A stretch of 64,000 bases of DNA from Trichoplusia ni (lineage: Eukaryota; Arthropoda; Insecta; Lepidoptera; Noctuidae): assembly GCF_003590095.1 (NCBI RefSeq), contig NC_039486.1, positions 7,500,336 through 7,564,335 on the forward strand. The letters run 5' to 3'. The first letter of the stretch is position 1. Every line of letters starts with the position of its first letter. Below, piece by piece: positions 14,111 through 25,803 of this stretch. A model generated the notes under the pieces. The model was not told where the DNA came from and did no database searches. It saw nothing but the letters and a program-made list of their open reading frames with translations. Both the position numbers and the translations under genes were made by a program.

Positions 14111-15815
14111 AATAAAACCAGTTCAACACATTTTTTTGATTTAGTATGGAGATGTTTAGTTGCAGTGCACTCTTCACGTACTAACAATACACGCACTATC
14201 GCAATACTAATATTATCATTAAGTTTACCACCGATACCTTCAAATAGAAGTTACATCGCATTAGGCAGTAACATTTTATTTTAATAGATATTTTAAAAAG
14301 TGTCACGTCGTTACTGGTTCGCTCACCACTTCCCAGTAGTCTCTGACATTGAATTGATGCCTGATAAAGTCGATTGCCTCGACGTTTTCGCTACTTTAAA
14401 AGCTCTAATATTTAGTGAATTCAAAGTTTGGAGTCGTGCCAAATATAGGAAAATGTGGCATCAATATAACGCTAATAGTTTTCCGACAGTTTTGTATTGT
14501 GTCAGATAAACGTTTTATTGTTTCTAGTATGTACCGATTCCGTGCCGCACTATATTTATTATTTGATATATTGACAACAATTAGCACGGTATCAAACGCA
14601 ATTTATATATCAGAATCGGTTGACCCGTTTGACCGAACTCGGTTATTCCTGCATCGATCAGCTGTAAAAATAAAAATATATTTATTGAGCTAAATATTAC
14701 GTTCTGCGTACTTGTTAAGCATTTAATAATGTAAAATGTGCTTGTGAGTAGGTGTAGAATTATTTTCGTAAAAATATATATATTGTAACGGCTTCTTAAT
14801 TTGCATTTGAACCTATCATTTGATTTAATAGCGATCCAGATGTATAGTACCACTATATTCGCAATTCACGTGTGCTCAGCATTACGAACGTCGTGACAGG
14901 CGGATGCACAAGAAATACCGGATAAATAATGTAGCATTCTAATTAACACTACCAACCATCATTTGCTAAGACTTCTTCAACGTGTGTTGTTAAGGTGACA
15001 CTCGCGAGCACAAAATGAACACACAAATATAGCCTCTAAAAACCACACTTTTTCACAAATAATACGCTCAGCCGACGTTTTAATTACTCTGTTTTTTTAA
15101 TAGCTTTCGAGTTTACCATACTGTTTAAGGAATCGTATTTTTTTCTAAACTACGAGTAACGAATAATGTTCGCATATTTTTACATATCGAGATCGAAAAG
15201 AAAATTAGTATGCTGATACTAAAAGCAAAGAATAATTTTACTTAGGAACGCTGCCCCTGAGCGCAGTTTTCATTTGTTTCACAAAAGCGGTTAATGTAAA
15301 CGGTTGCTCTTTAACATTTAGCTCGATTACATCTAGCGACTCATTGTGCCTCGCGTTTTGTTTCGCTAAATTATAAAAAGCCAGGCCGTTTCTTTCGGCG
15401 AGCGCTAATAACTATGGTTCCGGCTAATTTTTGCCAAAATATTCATGTTTAAATGTGAATTCGGTAATTGAAAGGAAATTAATACGCATTGTTATCATAA
15501 ATCGTACATAAATACTTATTGCTCGAAATTATTACATAGCTTACAATAAGAATAGCATCACGTATTACTTACTGAATCAGAAGAATAGAATAAAAATAAC
15601 ATCGAATATAATAATATAAGTACTTTAGTGTACACCATCTGAATAACAAACAAAAGCATCATAAAAATAAAGGCAAATGTACAATGGGTGGCCTTATCTC
15701 TAATGGCGATCTCTTACAGACAACCTTTGGATGGACAAGAAAAGGGAAAGTTAAGATAACGGGGTAGTTCGTGGTGGACTGATAACTAAATAAATTATAA
15801 AACTTGTACATTATT

Positions 15816-15862
15816 CCCACACTGAAAATCTGTATAAGAGTATAACAGATTTTCAGTTTGGG
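15816..15862. repeat. 18-bp inverted repeat, one mismatch
   Basis: Arms 15816-15833 and 15845-15862, centred on actgaaaatctgt / acagattttcagt, pair with one mismatch around an 11-base loop. Copy 2 equivalent at 37983-38029. It lies in the 280-base stretch where four of the five length differences between the two block copies cluster. Confidence 0.55.
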
Positions 15863-17923
15863 ATTTAAAAATCATATCAGAATGATGATTTGGACTTACA
15901 AATGCATATTGAAAAAAGCATGTCCTGCTTTCCGTTTTAAAGTTCACGACTCTATTGTTTAACATTGTATAATCATAAAAGCCAAAAATATCTTTGGTGT
16001 AAAAGGTTTTCAAAATATTAAAACCTGTTAATTTGAAAAGTTGTAATAAATGCCAGTAACTTTCATATTCAACTAATTGCTAACATTCCAATATTGCTAA
16101 TTAGACAGAGGGAGCGATGCCAATTATATTTAAATTTTAAATTATAAGGATAACAAAAAAACAGACACTACAATTAATCATTAATTGTATTGAAGCAGTA
16201 ATTATATCCATGGACCATGTGTAGAACTAGTTTCAATATAATACAATCGAGTATGAAAATGACTAATATGGTGTTTAAGCACTAGTTGGTCTGTCTAGTT
16301 ACAAGCTGGATCAATTATCGGGTTTCTTTGTTAGTACCTACTCAATTGCAAGCCTTTGCAATTTGCTGGTAGCCAATCAACTCGCCATCATTTACATAGG
16401 AATTCAAACAGTTATTAGCGAACCGTTTTCCTCTGTTTCATTCTTCCGATTGATGACTGGTCCGTAGCAAGCACAAATATAAGATTGTAATTATTATTTA
16501 GTAGTTTTGTTTATTCATCATTTTAATCATATAAACTATCTAGGTGAAGAGTGTGTAGAAAATATCAGTTTTTATTACTCAAAAATATTTTATGCGCAGG
16601 AATATCCATAAAATACTTACTAAGTCATGTTCAGTTTCTTTCTTTAAAATCCTCGTAGCGCATCACTGTCAAGTAAAAGAAACATATACGTATCTTCAAT
16701 TGAAACATAAACAAATTATACAAAAAATCATATGTAAAACAGGAATCAATCCAATTTCTGTCAAAAGGCACAGTTAAAACGAAAGGGAGAAATCAAATTG
16801 CTTTCACGAGGATATCAAATCGTCGATGTTTAAGAAAGAATTTAGGTCACGTCCTATGGATTACGGCTTATTTCCCGCCTCTCTTTTTCTTCGTTTGACG
16901 CTAATCCCAGAGGCTTCGCAGAGATTCCTACGCCAGCCTGCGTGCGCTGTGCCATTCCCCGCTTCCAGCCGGTACATCAACTCCAAGGTCAAAAGTATTT
17001 ACAAATAAATTATGCCCGCCTCGTTCCTTCTTGGAAGTGCTGGGAAATTAAATACACTTACAAAATTTTGTTATTTATCTGTCATTTATTTGTAAATTAA
17101 ATCGTGTTCAAGATAAATAAAATTCAAATATCAAACGCGATTTTGTTTAAGGGTAAATTTACCAGAAAAGCGAGGTAGCGAATATTTACTACAATCTACA
17201 ACCTTACAATGAATTAATAAATCTCTCATACATCTTGATCAAAATGAAGTAAAATGAATACTCAAATAAAAATAATATGTGTAATGTTTTACTGTTGAAC
17301 TGAAAATTAAATTTACACTTACAAGTATGAGTCGTTGATTGTGTTAAGGTTAGCATAATCATATAATAGTAATGTAAGTGAGCGCCACTTCTCGTAATAA
17401 CATCTCGAAGGAGTCACCTCGACCCGCGCGGAAAATCTGATTATTCAGTGAGTGACGGCGGGCCGCCGACCGAATATTAATCGTGCTACCACTTATACTA
17501 ATCATGGTTACTATCAGGGTTACAGGATCAACTCGGAATCATTTCTCTAGGAAAATTCAATCAAGTAAATGTCTCTATTTTACTTGTGAGACACACGACA
17601 GTTTGCTTTAATGACAATAACAAAGTCGTAAAGGACAGCCTAAAAGCACATTTTAAAGTTACATAAATATTATTTTTGCCTTTTGGAAAGGCTAATTTGT
17701 ACGGTATAAACAATATTTTATTGCGTGAAAAAATCCTAGTACCAAAAAACCCTTTTTTGGCAATAATGGGAGCGTACATCATCTAGATTTTAAATACATT
17801 GTTAGATCCTAGAGATATACATCTTGACATTAGAATGAAGAAAGAAAGAAATTAAATACCCAGATTAGAAAATAGCTTGACTTAATTGGCTGCTCACGTT
17901 ATAGAATATCAGTTATAAAATAA

Positions 17924-18110
17924 ACGGCCAAGAGCGAGTCCGACTCGCGACACTAAGGCGAATAGAGGGAAGGCAAATATTTTATCTGTGATTTTTTAAT
18001 TATCTAGTAAGTAGTTATTATCACTTTTCATAAAATACAGCCTAGTAACAGATGTACAGACAGCGGAGTCTTAGTAATAAGATTCCGTTTGGGTTGGGAA
18101 ACCTAAAAAG
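17924..18110 (+). repeat. Lepidopteran interspersed repeat, copy B
   Basis: Starts with acggccaagagcgagtccga, contains tacagcctagtaacag, then gacagcggagtcttagtaat, and ends with an 'aaacctaaaaag' stretch. Order and motifs match the family at 54261-54591 and, in reverse, at 1383-1553 and 61712-61842. One G-run within it (near 18092) is one base longer in the second block copy. Confidence 0.65.
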
Positions 18111-18421
18111 AAGCATTATCGGAATACACTACGGAAAAGACATTAAGATTTTAAAGATGTGTTCAAAATTCTAATTTAAGGAAACCGTAAACTTTTAACC
18201 GGATATTTTATATCGTCCATAGAAAATAAAATTATACCAAACTTCATGGCATAAGACGGAGCTCAGTAACCCAGAATGTGTCCTATAAAATCTGAAAAGG
18301 ATATTAGAATCTACACTCGCTTTTTCAGCACTATATAACGGTGAAAGCAGTAAAATTTCCAGACTTTTATGAAAATGTATTTACGCGGACATGCATGACG
18401 TCATCCATTTTTTTTCTAAAG

Positions 18422-18448
18422 GAATATAGAATTGAGAATTCTATATTC
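18422..18448. repeat. 12-bp perfect hairpin
   Basis: gaatatagaatt and aattctatattc pair perfectly around a 3-base loop (gag). Copy 2 equivalent at 40589-40615. Confidence 0.45.
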
Positions 18449-21400
18449 TATCTTCGCATTTTCTGTTTCTGCCCAAAAACAAAATTCTTTGCGTTAATGT
18501 TTGCGTGTATTACGCAGCAGTATTTTTTGTTCTTGATATGAGTATATTATTAGCCTGTCCGTGATTTTATCTGTGAGGAAAGAGTAGGAAAAAAAACAAG
18601 TCTTATAATTCCATTAGTGTGAGAACTTTTTCCCCTGTACCAATTAACTCTACCAGAGCTAATGCTGATAATATTATTTTTAAGTTTGTTAGGGAAATGT
18701 TATGAGATTAGTACAGATAATATAGATTCCTTATGGTAATTTTCCCTATAATTAGGTAGTCTTGTCTTGGTCTATAAAGGTGTCAGTATTGATGTTAAGC
18801 TACTCTTTTTTGTGAAATTATCTCTCTTTGTATATAGTGAATTCATCACTAACCCACACTACACAAAACCCACAAAAAGATTGAAAGGCATTCGCCATAA
18901 TCGATATTTCATCAATAAATAAAGCATGAAAGTGTTAATCGGTTTAGTAATTTTGTCAGTAGTAATCCGTAATATTGCCAGTTTATGTAGATACAACCAA
19001 TTATCGGTGGTTATATTTTAGTGCTAAAATGCGACCACGCACATGCAGCCGCAACATTTCCAAACTACCAAAATGCAATTTAAACTCAGTATAGCCACTG
19101 TTCCTGCGCTGTTATGTGACAAGTTAAAGCATTATGCAAATTTTGGTTAAATCTGGGTTACAAATGTACATATTACCCAGGAGCAATTGCAGAATGCACT
19201 TCTTTAATTGGGAATTCTGTCCATTGCTGTGGTCGCTTGTTGACATTAAACCTTAATAGTATTCAAGGTTAAAGAGATTTCTTTATAAGAAAGGGTAATC
19301 GGATGACCATCTTACAAAAGTTGTATATTGCATTGCATTACTAGAGAATTTTCAACCTAATTTCCAAATCATATGGACTTGTTTACCTATTTTGATTCAT
19401 TAAATACCATAAACGGCAGACTTTTCATTCCAAGATAGGAAACCAATAAAAATCTTGATATACCTAGTATCAAGTCTTTTTGCTTATTTCGTTTTTTGGC
19501 TTTCAAACTAAACGTAAGACAATTTTTCTCATTAATTATAATAATATCGACAAATTGTACAAACATTCAATGCAAGCCAATGAATAACCAACTATCAAAA
19601 CATTAAATTTATTGCTAACAACTAATTACAAGTATAATTAACATTTCGTTTAAACAAAATTAATTGTTTGTAGTTATACAATCTCCATTATTTGTTTGGC
19701 ATGAACAAGAACATATCGATACAATGTTCGACACATACATAGCTATTTATAGAAACTATAAGCGACTCTTTAAAAATCAGGCTTATAGATTCTCTGAAAT
19801 ACATACATACATATTAGGGCACGTAAACCCAAGACTAAAATAAATCAATTCTGATCGGATCCTACAACCGACAAGTGGTGTCAGACAACGAAGCGTTCTT
19901 TAAACGGTCCAAAAGAGAAAAGGATAAAAAGCATTCATTGTAATATAACATATCACAAACTCCGGCGTCTCCTAAGCGATTTTTCATGAGGTGTGCCACG
20001 TTAATGTGTACAAACGCTCTGGCTCGGCATACTTTGCTTCTTTGCAGGAAATAAATTACCTATGCTTAGAGTGCTGCCTTCCCGGATGGCTTTGCTACAC
20101 GAATTTCGCAAACAGATAAGCTACCCCGTTATTTTAGTAGTTTAAACACGCTGAATAAGTGTTAACAAGAAAGACGGCTGCAAACGGCAAGTCACAGTGG
20201 AGATTTTATTTTCTGCTTTATTTTGAGTGGAGGTTGGAAACCGGTTTTGCTGTCGTAATTGTCGATCGTGTGCCAGATTGTGGATATTCTTAATGTTATC
20301 AGCTGAGAGTGGTAGACTGAATGTATTTTGTTTGGTTATAGTTTTTCCCCTAACTTGTTTACTGCAGAATTGGAAAGTCCCGTCGGCCAACGGGTATTTA
20401 CTACGTAAGACTCATAAAACTTTAAGTTTTTAAAATACCTGCCTGTAGTGTACTATATACATACCTGTTTGATATAATGCTGTTGGTGCTCGCTGATCAA
20501 AGCAAATTGCTTACTGCACACAACTTGGCCCTCTTGTAAATTGGTTCTCCATAAAATCCATCCTTTTTGAATGTACAAATTCAATTATCCATTCTGCCAT
20601 GCAGAATTAAAATTCTTAATAGAATATGAAATTTCCTAGAACCCTATAAAAGAAGCGAGAACACTTTGTTAGCAAAATGTAAATAACTGATACACTTTGT
20701 GGAGGTTATCGGAAATTTTACGCAAATAATTCCGATAAGCCGGAGCGGAGAATACAAAATTAAATAATTGAAATATCTTCAAAACTGTAGGCTATGAACT
20801 ATTGAGGAAAAACAAGTTTCAATATTAATAGTTGATGTTCCTTTTAAATTATTGAAGTGGTCTCAATATCGCAGTGCTTCTTTTCTAGGGGATTTTCCCA
20901 GACACCTTCACTTACCTAACGATTGTTTTTGTTGTATAAATGTCTTTTAAGTTTAAACTTTCTTAGAATAGTTTATTTAACATCGAAATGACAACGAAAA
21001 AGACCATTAACACATACTCTATCTTATACAGAATCTGTTTTGTCGAAATGTATTTAAACCCCGACATGTAAAAGGTTTATTTATTTATTTAATTTACTTA
21101 ATATTGTCAAAATGTTTAAAACTCATTAAATATTTACAACTTACGACGTTGTAAATCATTAGGCACCCATTAAAAATAATAATAACACATTCAACATACT
21201 AAAAATATCCGTAGAACTACCAAAACAGTTCAATAATTAGTCCATAATCCCTTTAAACTACCCCTTCCTACCGGTTTACAATGATAGCCCTAATTATCTG
21301 GACAAAACTGGTATTATAATAACGACGTAATTATAATTACAATAATGTTCAGTAATCGCCGTTTGATACTCTCCCAACTGACAATGATATATGAATGTAA

Positions 21401-22007
21401 ATATCATGGTCTGTCTCGCCCCATGCTTGTCAAACAGAGGTACCCAAAAGGTAAGGCTATTCAATGTAAAACCAACTTGATTAATCATTCAGAGTTGGCA
21501 CTGTCAATAAGTTTTGTCAAGTGAATAGTACCTCGTGAGGACCTTATGCAGTAAACGAAGGTTTTCTCTTCATTCGTAAGCTTAAGTTTCTGACGTTGAA
21601 ATGTATGAAAACCAATTCCTCTAACTGGCTCTGGACAAATAATATCTTTACAGAAATAAAAATATTCTATCTGAGAATATTTCATTGTAGAACGCTGCCG
21701 CTGAGGTGAGTTGGTATGAACCTTTGATTTACTTAGGATACTTATATAAAGATAATATAAATATAGGACACAATACGTAACTAACTAAACCTATACTTAG
21801 TGGCCTATATTTTAAGTATATTATATAGTATTGAAAGGGAACAGGCGTGACTACAAATGCTATGACTAAATTTGGTTAAAATACTCCCGTGATTAGCGGT
21901 AAGTTTGGTTAAATCAATAGTGCGTGTCCAGGTATGAGTAGTGTGTTTGTGTCGCGTCACGAGAGCCCTTGTTTAACACCTAAACACTTTTTTCCGCTTG
22001 CTCACAC

Positions 22008-22060
22008 TATAAGGTTAACAGGTTTTTGTATGAACGACGCAAAGGCGAATTAACCAGTCG
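22008..22060 (+). promoter_or_regulatory. Candidate core promoter of the MBF2-like gene
   Basis: A TATAAG motif (22008-22013) lies about 105 bases upstream of the start codon. A 'ccagtc' initiator-like match follows at about 22054, somewhat too far downstream of the TATA for a standard pair. The equivalent in copy 2 is at 44175-44227. Assigned by position and motif only. Confidence 0.25.
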
Positions 22061-22117
22061 ATCGGCATCCACTGACCGGAGCGCATTACCTAATACGTTA
22101 CTCACATAACAAGCAAC

Positions 22118-22309
22118 ATGAAGACCGCGCCTATATTACTCGTTGTTCTGCTGTCGTTCGTTTGTGTCAGCTATTGTAAAGACCTGATTGTGGGCTCCAG
22201 TTTCAACAACAGATTGATACATCAGCAAAAAGCCGAGTACAATGCCATCCCACTCAAGAAACGAGTTAAGGAGGTGTTCTTCTCAGACCCCGGACAACAG
22301 ATTATCAAG
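22118..22309 (+). CDS. MBF2-like secreted protein, coding exon 1 (copy 1)
   Basis: Encodes residues 1-64 of a small secreted protein. Residues 1-20 form a classic signal peptide: Met-Lys, a leucine/valine-rich core (ILLVVLLSFVCV), and a likely cleavage after Ser-Tyr-Cys. The exon ends in phase 0 at Lys64 with a donor (aag|gtaaca) at 22310. Reading on into the intron gives only four more residues before a stop. The matching acceptor is at 52920, also phase 0, and the joined product is about 110 residues, the usual size for the MBF2 (Pfam) family. The start ATG is the first in frame before the signal sequence. MBF2 was first described in silkworm as a coactivator of FTZ-F1, but many relatives are secreted peptides, which fits the signal here. 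An identical exon lies at 44285. If the duplication is an assembly artefact, only one of them exists per chromosome. Confidence 0.75.
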
Positions 22310-25300
22310 GTAACAAGATTGTGAATTTAATAAGAAATTTAGATTTAATTAGGTACTTGTTTACTTGTATCTAGTACCTCATGACATTTTTAAGGTAGCA
22401 AAAGATAACTTAGACGTATTTTTCTACAAATTTTAATTGCCCATCACAAATCTCAAAGCAACCTGCTCTATTAATAATGTATTCTCAGAACTAAATCAAT
22501 TACAAGTGCAGGTCTTGGTCAGGATTCTCTGAATGAAACTAGTTTGCTTCGAACTTGCAACAAACTTATTTATTAATATTTTCGTATGCGTCAGCTGGCA
22601 CAACAAATTGTAAACTAGCGTGGAGCGCCACAGCCGGGACTACACCAAGAAAATAGAAACGTGTTTATTATAATAATCTAGTGAACAGGGTGTAACTGGG
22701 TACCAATTTTGCTTTGAAATTCTTAACTGAACTCTTAAATCAAAACCTATTCACGACAATGATGATTCCTTAATCTCTAATTTCTGTTGGGTCAAGCTAT
22801 CAAATAGCTGATACCGTTATTTGTTTACAACATGTGTGTGTATAACATACTCCTAATGAGTCACTTCTGGAAACTGTTTAACCAATTAAGACTTATCAGC
22901 GTGTTGTGTCCCACACTCTTGTAATATGTCGTAACGTTGTGTTTGCTCTAGATGCTAGGTAACCACGAGCACTCCATTGTTTTAATTCCAGTCATAACTA
23001 GTTGAAATCTGGAACAAACACTGCGATATATTTTATAAGTACTTCGTACATAAGTCATGAGGTGTTTGTATTTTATGCCACAGGCCTTGTACACAGCTAA
23101 TTGCAATACATTCCGAACTTTTTGTAGAGGTACCGCTCTCGAAAGGAATGCGCGTTGTATTTTGTGCCGCATTAGAGCGCTACAGCACAAGTCTTTGCGA
23201 GTCTCTTCCTTGAATTTATCACGAGTCAGCAACCAAGATCGCTTCACGCAGTAAACTCTAAATGTGAACGACCCCAACATGAACATAGTTCGATTATCTT
23301 TACCGATTGCGCTTGCAGAGCCTTACTATTTCTTGGAACCAAAGCAAACAGTATATTACTACCTTGACGTAAAGTGTACTGTCAGCAAACCGATCGGCTA
23401 ATCTCGCTATATCTTATTTTAAGGACACTACACCTACACTAGTTAGTCTCTAGGTTAAAAGATTGTTTTGCATACAGTAACCTAGATCATCTCGGCAGCA
23501 TTCGTATTAGTAACCATTTTTCATTGGGGTTTTTATTCAAATAACTGTCACAATTCTGTGATAGGGTTCAAGAAATTTCTATATTCAATTATTTGTCGTT
23601 TCACATTTTCATCGCTACCAAAGTAGGATACGCAAAAATATTTTTATTGCGACGAAACCCTCGGTAGTTATTCATAGCGTAGAGTTGGTATCTTCACAAA
23701 AATGCTGAAGCGCTGCGCCCGAGCGCTAAGGTGGTGAACTAAATACTCCGTATACTCACGTTGGCTGCGACCCCACGCGGGCCGCAGGGGCCTAAAATAT
23801 GCGTTAAATTAAAGCCTGCATTTCATTTCCATTTGTCTTGCGATGCGCATATATTTTATTTGAAGCATACTAGAGAGTCACGTTAGCTCTCGTAATATAT
23901 GATGGATTTTCACACTTTAGATGTTGACTAATGTGTTCCAAACTGAACGATTGAATAGATTTTAGTTTCAATACAACCACAATCAGGCTTATTAACTCGT
24001 GGTAATGTGGTTTGCTGCGGGAGCGTTGATCGTCGCCCCTGATTTAACAGTTGCCTGTCATGTTGCATTTAACCGGTTTTGACGACATTTACAACTATTC
24101 TAGTAAAAATCTAAAACTAGAACTGGTTACTAGTTAGCACTGATGTTCGCTCAATTGGCAGGCAACTGGCGCAGCGCACTGCAGGGCGTAGAACGGCTTT
24201 TCTCGGTTTCTACACATTTATCGGCACAATTTATTAACTTAAATTGATGTTTAAAGATTCAATCGGAAAATTTGAATTTGAATATTCACACGGTAAAGAA
24301 GAATTCAAAATTTTACATAACAGCATAACGTTAAACAATGAACGAATGATGAGTAGAAATATAATACTATAAAATGGTTCCCATCTCTTTCTGGTGTGAA
24401 TTGTTATAATACATCATTTGTATACATGAATCATCGCATTTATCTCAATTTGATCATGGCCGGCTGTGACAATTACGAACTCGTTGCTTGTTTCTTTCCA
24501 CGTGTATCAAATCAAAACTATGAAGCTTTATAAAAAATCGAACTGACTTTGTTTTTTAGTTTTTGTTTGAAAGTGTTTCGTTTTCGTAAACTCTTAAATA
24601 ATTCATTTTTAGTTTTATGTTTTTTTAAACTTCACAACGATTTATATGATAAACAGGATTTTTTTGCAGGAGTTTTAAAACGCTTATTCGTTTTATATTT
24701 TTTGTTTAGACAGGACAAGACCTACTTTAGATATTTTGACGACAAAAGAACCTAGCCATATTATTCCTATTATACAATTGAAGTGCTAAGAGAAAATTGT
24801 ATTGAGCAAAACGTGACTAGCGATATACAATAAATAGAGCTAGAGAATTCATGTAGGTATGTTGATACAATAAACAATAACAGTCATAGAAAATATTCAT
24901 GTACGTAAGTACTACAGTTAGGTATGTATTTCCGTGATTCACACTTCAAACCGTTTCAATAAGTTACGTCAAGCGACGTAGTTGACAAGATTATTCATAC
25001 GTATTATAAAAAGTAGATTCATTTGTTTCACTGAAAATATCTAGACTATTCAAGTAGGTACTTGATAACCTCTGTGTTCCCATTCGCGATTCGTTTGTAG
25101 TGTCATATAAGTCAAAATTAAAACTGTGTTAATGTCTTATGCATTTTTAAGTAGGAAAATCACGGATCATTAAACTATTAGCTGCCCGTTACAATGTGAT
25201 AACATTAACTATTGTATTTAGATTAGCTGTCGGGGAATACCAGTAGGTATGGTACACTTCGACACTGAATCATATGTACATGTCGGCATTAATATAACCG

Positions 25301-25471
25301 GTTGGGACTGTCCACCTTGACATAATGTGGGTGTTGCAAGCTTTATGACACATTCATGGATATACATTTAATTCTCCAATTGGCATTGCCATTGAGATAG
25401 TCTTTGCTGATGTCAAGGTCATTTTTATAATAGGTACGTAATGTCAAAAAGAAAGGATTCAATACTGTCAT
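22310..25471 (+). other. MBF2-like gene intron, left part (copy 1)
   Basis: Non-coding sequence between the exon 1 donor and the piggyBac insertion site. No supported gene. The open frames here, such as 22948-23286 on the minus strand, are shared exactly by copy 2 but have no recognisable domain. The site where the LINE is inserted in copy 2 is seen here uninterrupted at 25425-25432 (tttttataataggtacg context). Confidence 0.6.
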
Positions 25472-25475
25472 TTAA
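25472..25475 (+). other. piggyBac target site TTAA (left)
   Basis: piggyBac-family transposases insert at TTAA and duplicate it. The TTAA directly precedes the CCCTAG terminus. The right-hand duplicate is hidden in the gap. The unoccupied version of the same site is at 51749-51752. Confidence 0.9.
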
Positions 25476-25510
25476 CCCTAGAAAGATAGTCTGCGTAAAA
25501 TTGACGCATG
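25476..25510 (+). repeat. piggyBac left terminal and internal inverted repeats
   Basis: 13-bp terminal repeat at 25476-25488, spacer 25489-25491, 19-bp internal repeat at 25492-25510. A related sequence (gtcaaaatgacgcatgattatc) recurs within the leader near 25657-25678. The right-end partners cannot be seen because of the gap. Confidence 0.9.
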
Positions 25511-25803
25511 CATTCTTGAAATATTGCTCTCTCTTTCTAAATAGCGCGAATCCGTCGCTGTGCGTTTAGGACATCTCAGTCGCCGCTTGGAGCTCCCGTG
25601 AGGCGTGCTTGTCAATGCGGTAAGTGTCACTGATTTTGAACTATAACGACCGCGTGAGTCAAAATGACGCATGATTATCTTTTACGTGACTTTTAAGATT
25701 TAACTCATACGATAATTATATTGTTATTTCATGTTCTACTTACGTGATAACTTATTATATATATATTTTCTTGTTATAGATATCGTGACTAATATATAAT
25801 AAA
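25511..25803 (+). promoter_or_regulatory. piggyBac leader / transposase promoter region
   Basis: Non-coding sequence between the left internal repeat and the transposase ATG. In the known element this interval supplies the transposase promoter and 5' leader. An AT-rich 'tatatatatatt' run near 25757-25768 lies just upstream of the coding sequence. No individual promoter element is assigned with confidence. Confidence 0.6.

Larger units (their letters stand above)
6151..25475 (+). repeat. Copy 1 of a 19.3 kb near-identical block
   Basis: The sequence from 6151 matches 28317 onward at a constant offset of 22166, rising to 22167 after about 18095. It continues to 25430, then past the LINE in copy 2 to the TTAA at 25472-25475 (copy 2: 51749-51752). 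The differences I found are single-base homopolymer changes near 15649, 15665, 15726, 15930 and 18092. Apart from MBF2 exon 1 at 22118 it contains no supported gene, only the small repeats listed separately. Copy 1 ends against piggyBac and then the N gap. I read it as one haplotype or contig of a locus that is present a second time after the gap, rather than as a true tandem duplication. Confidence 0.95.

Noticed and set aside
22948..23286. 112-residue minus-strand frame (also at 45115-45453)
   Set aside because: Its presence twice reflects the block duplication only. No domain is recognised, and it lies within the MBF2-like intron.
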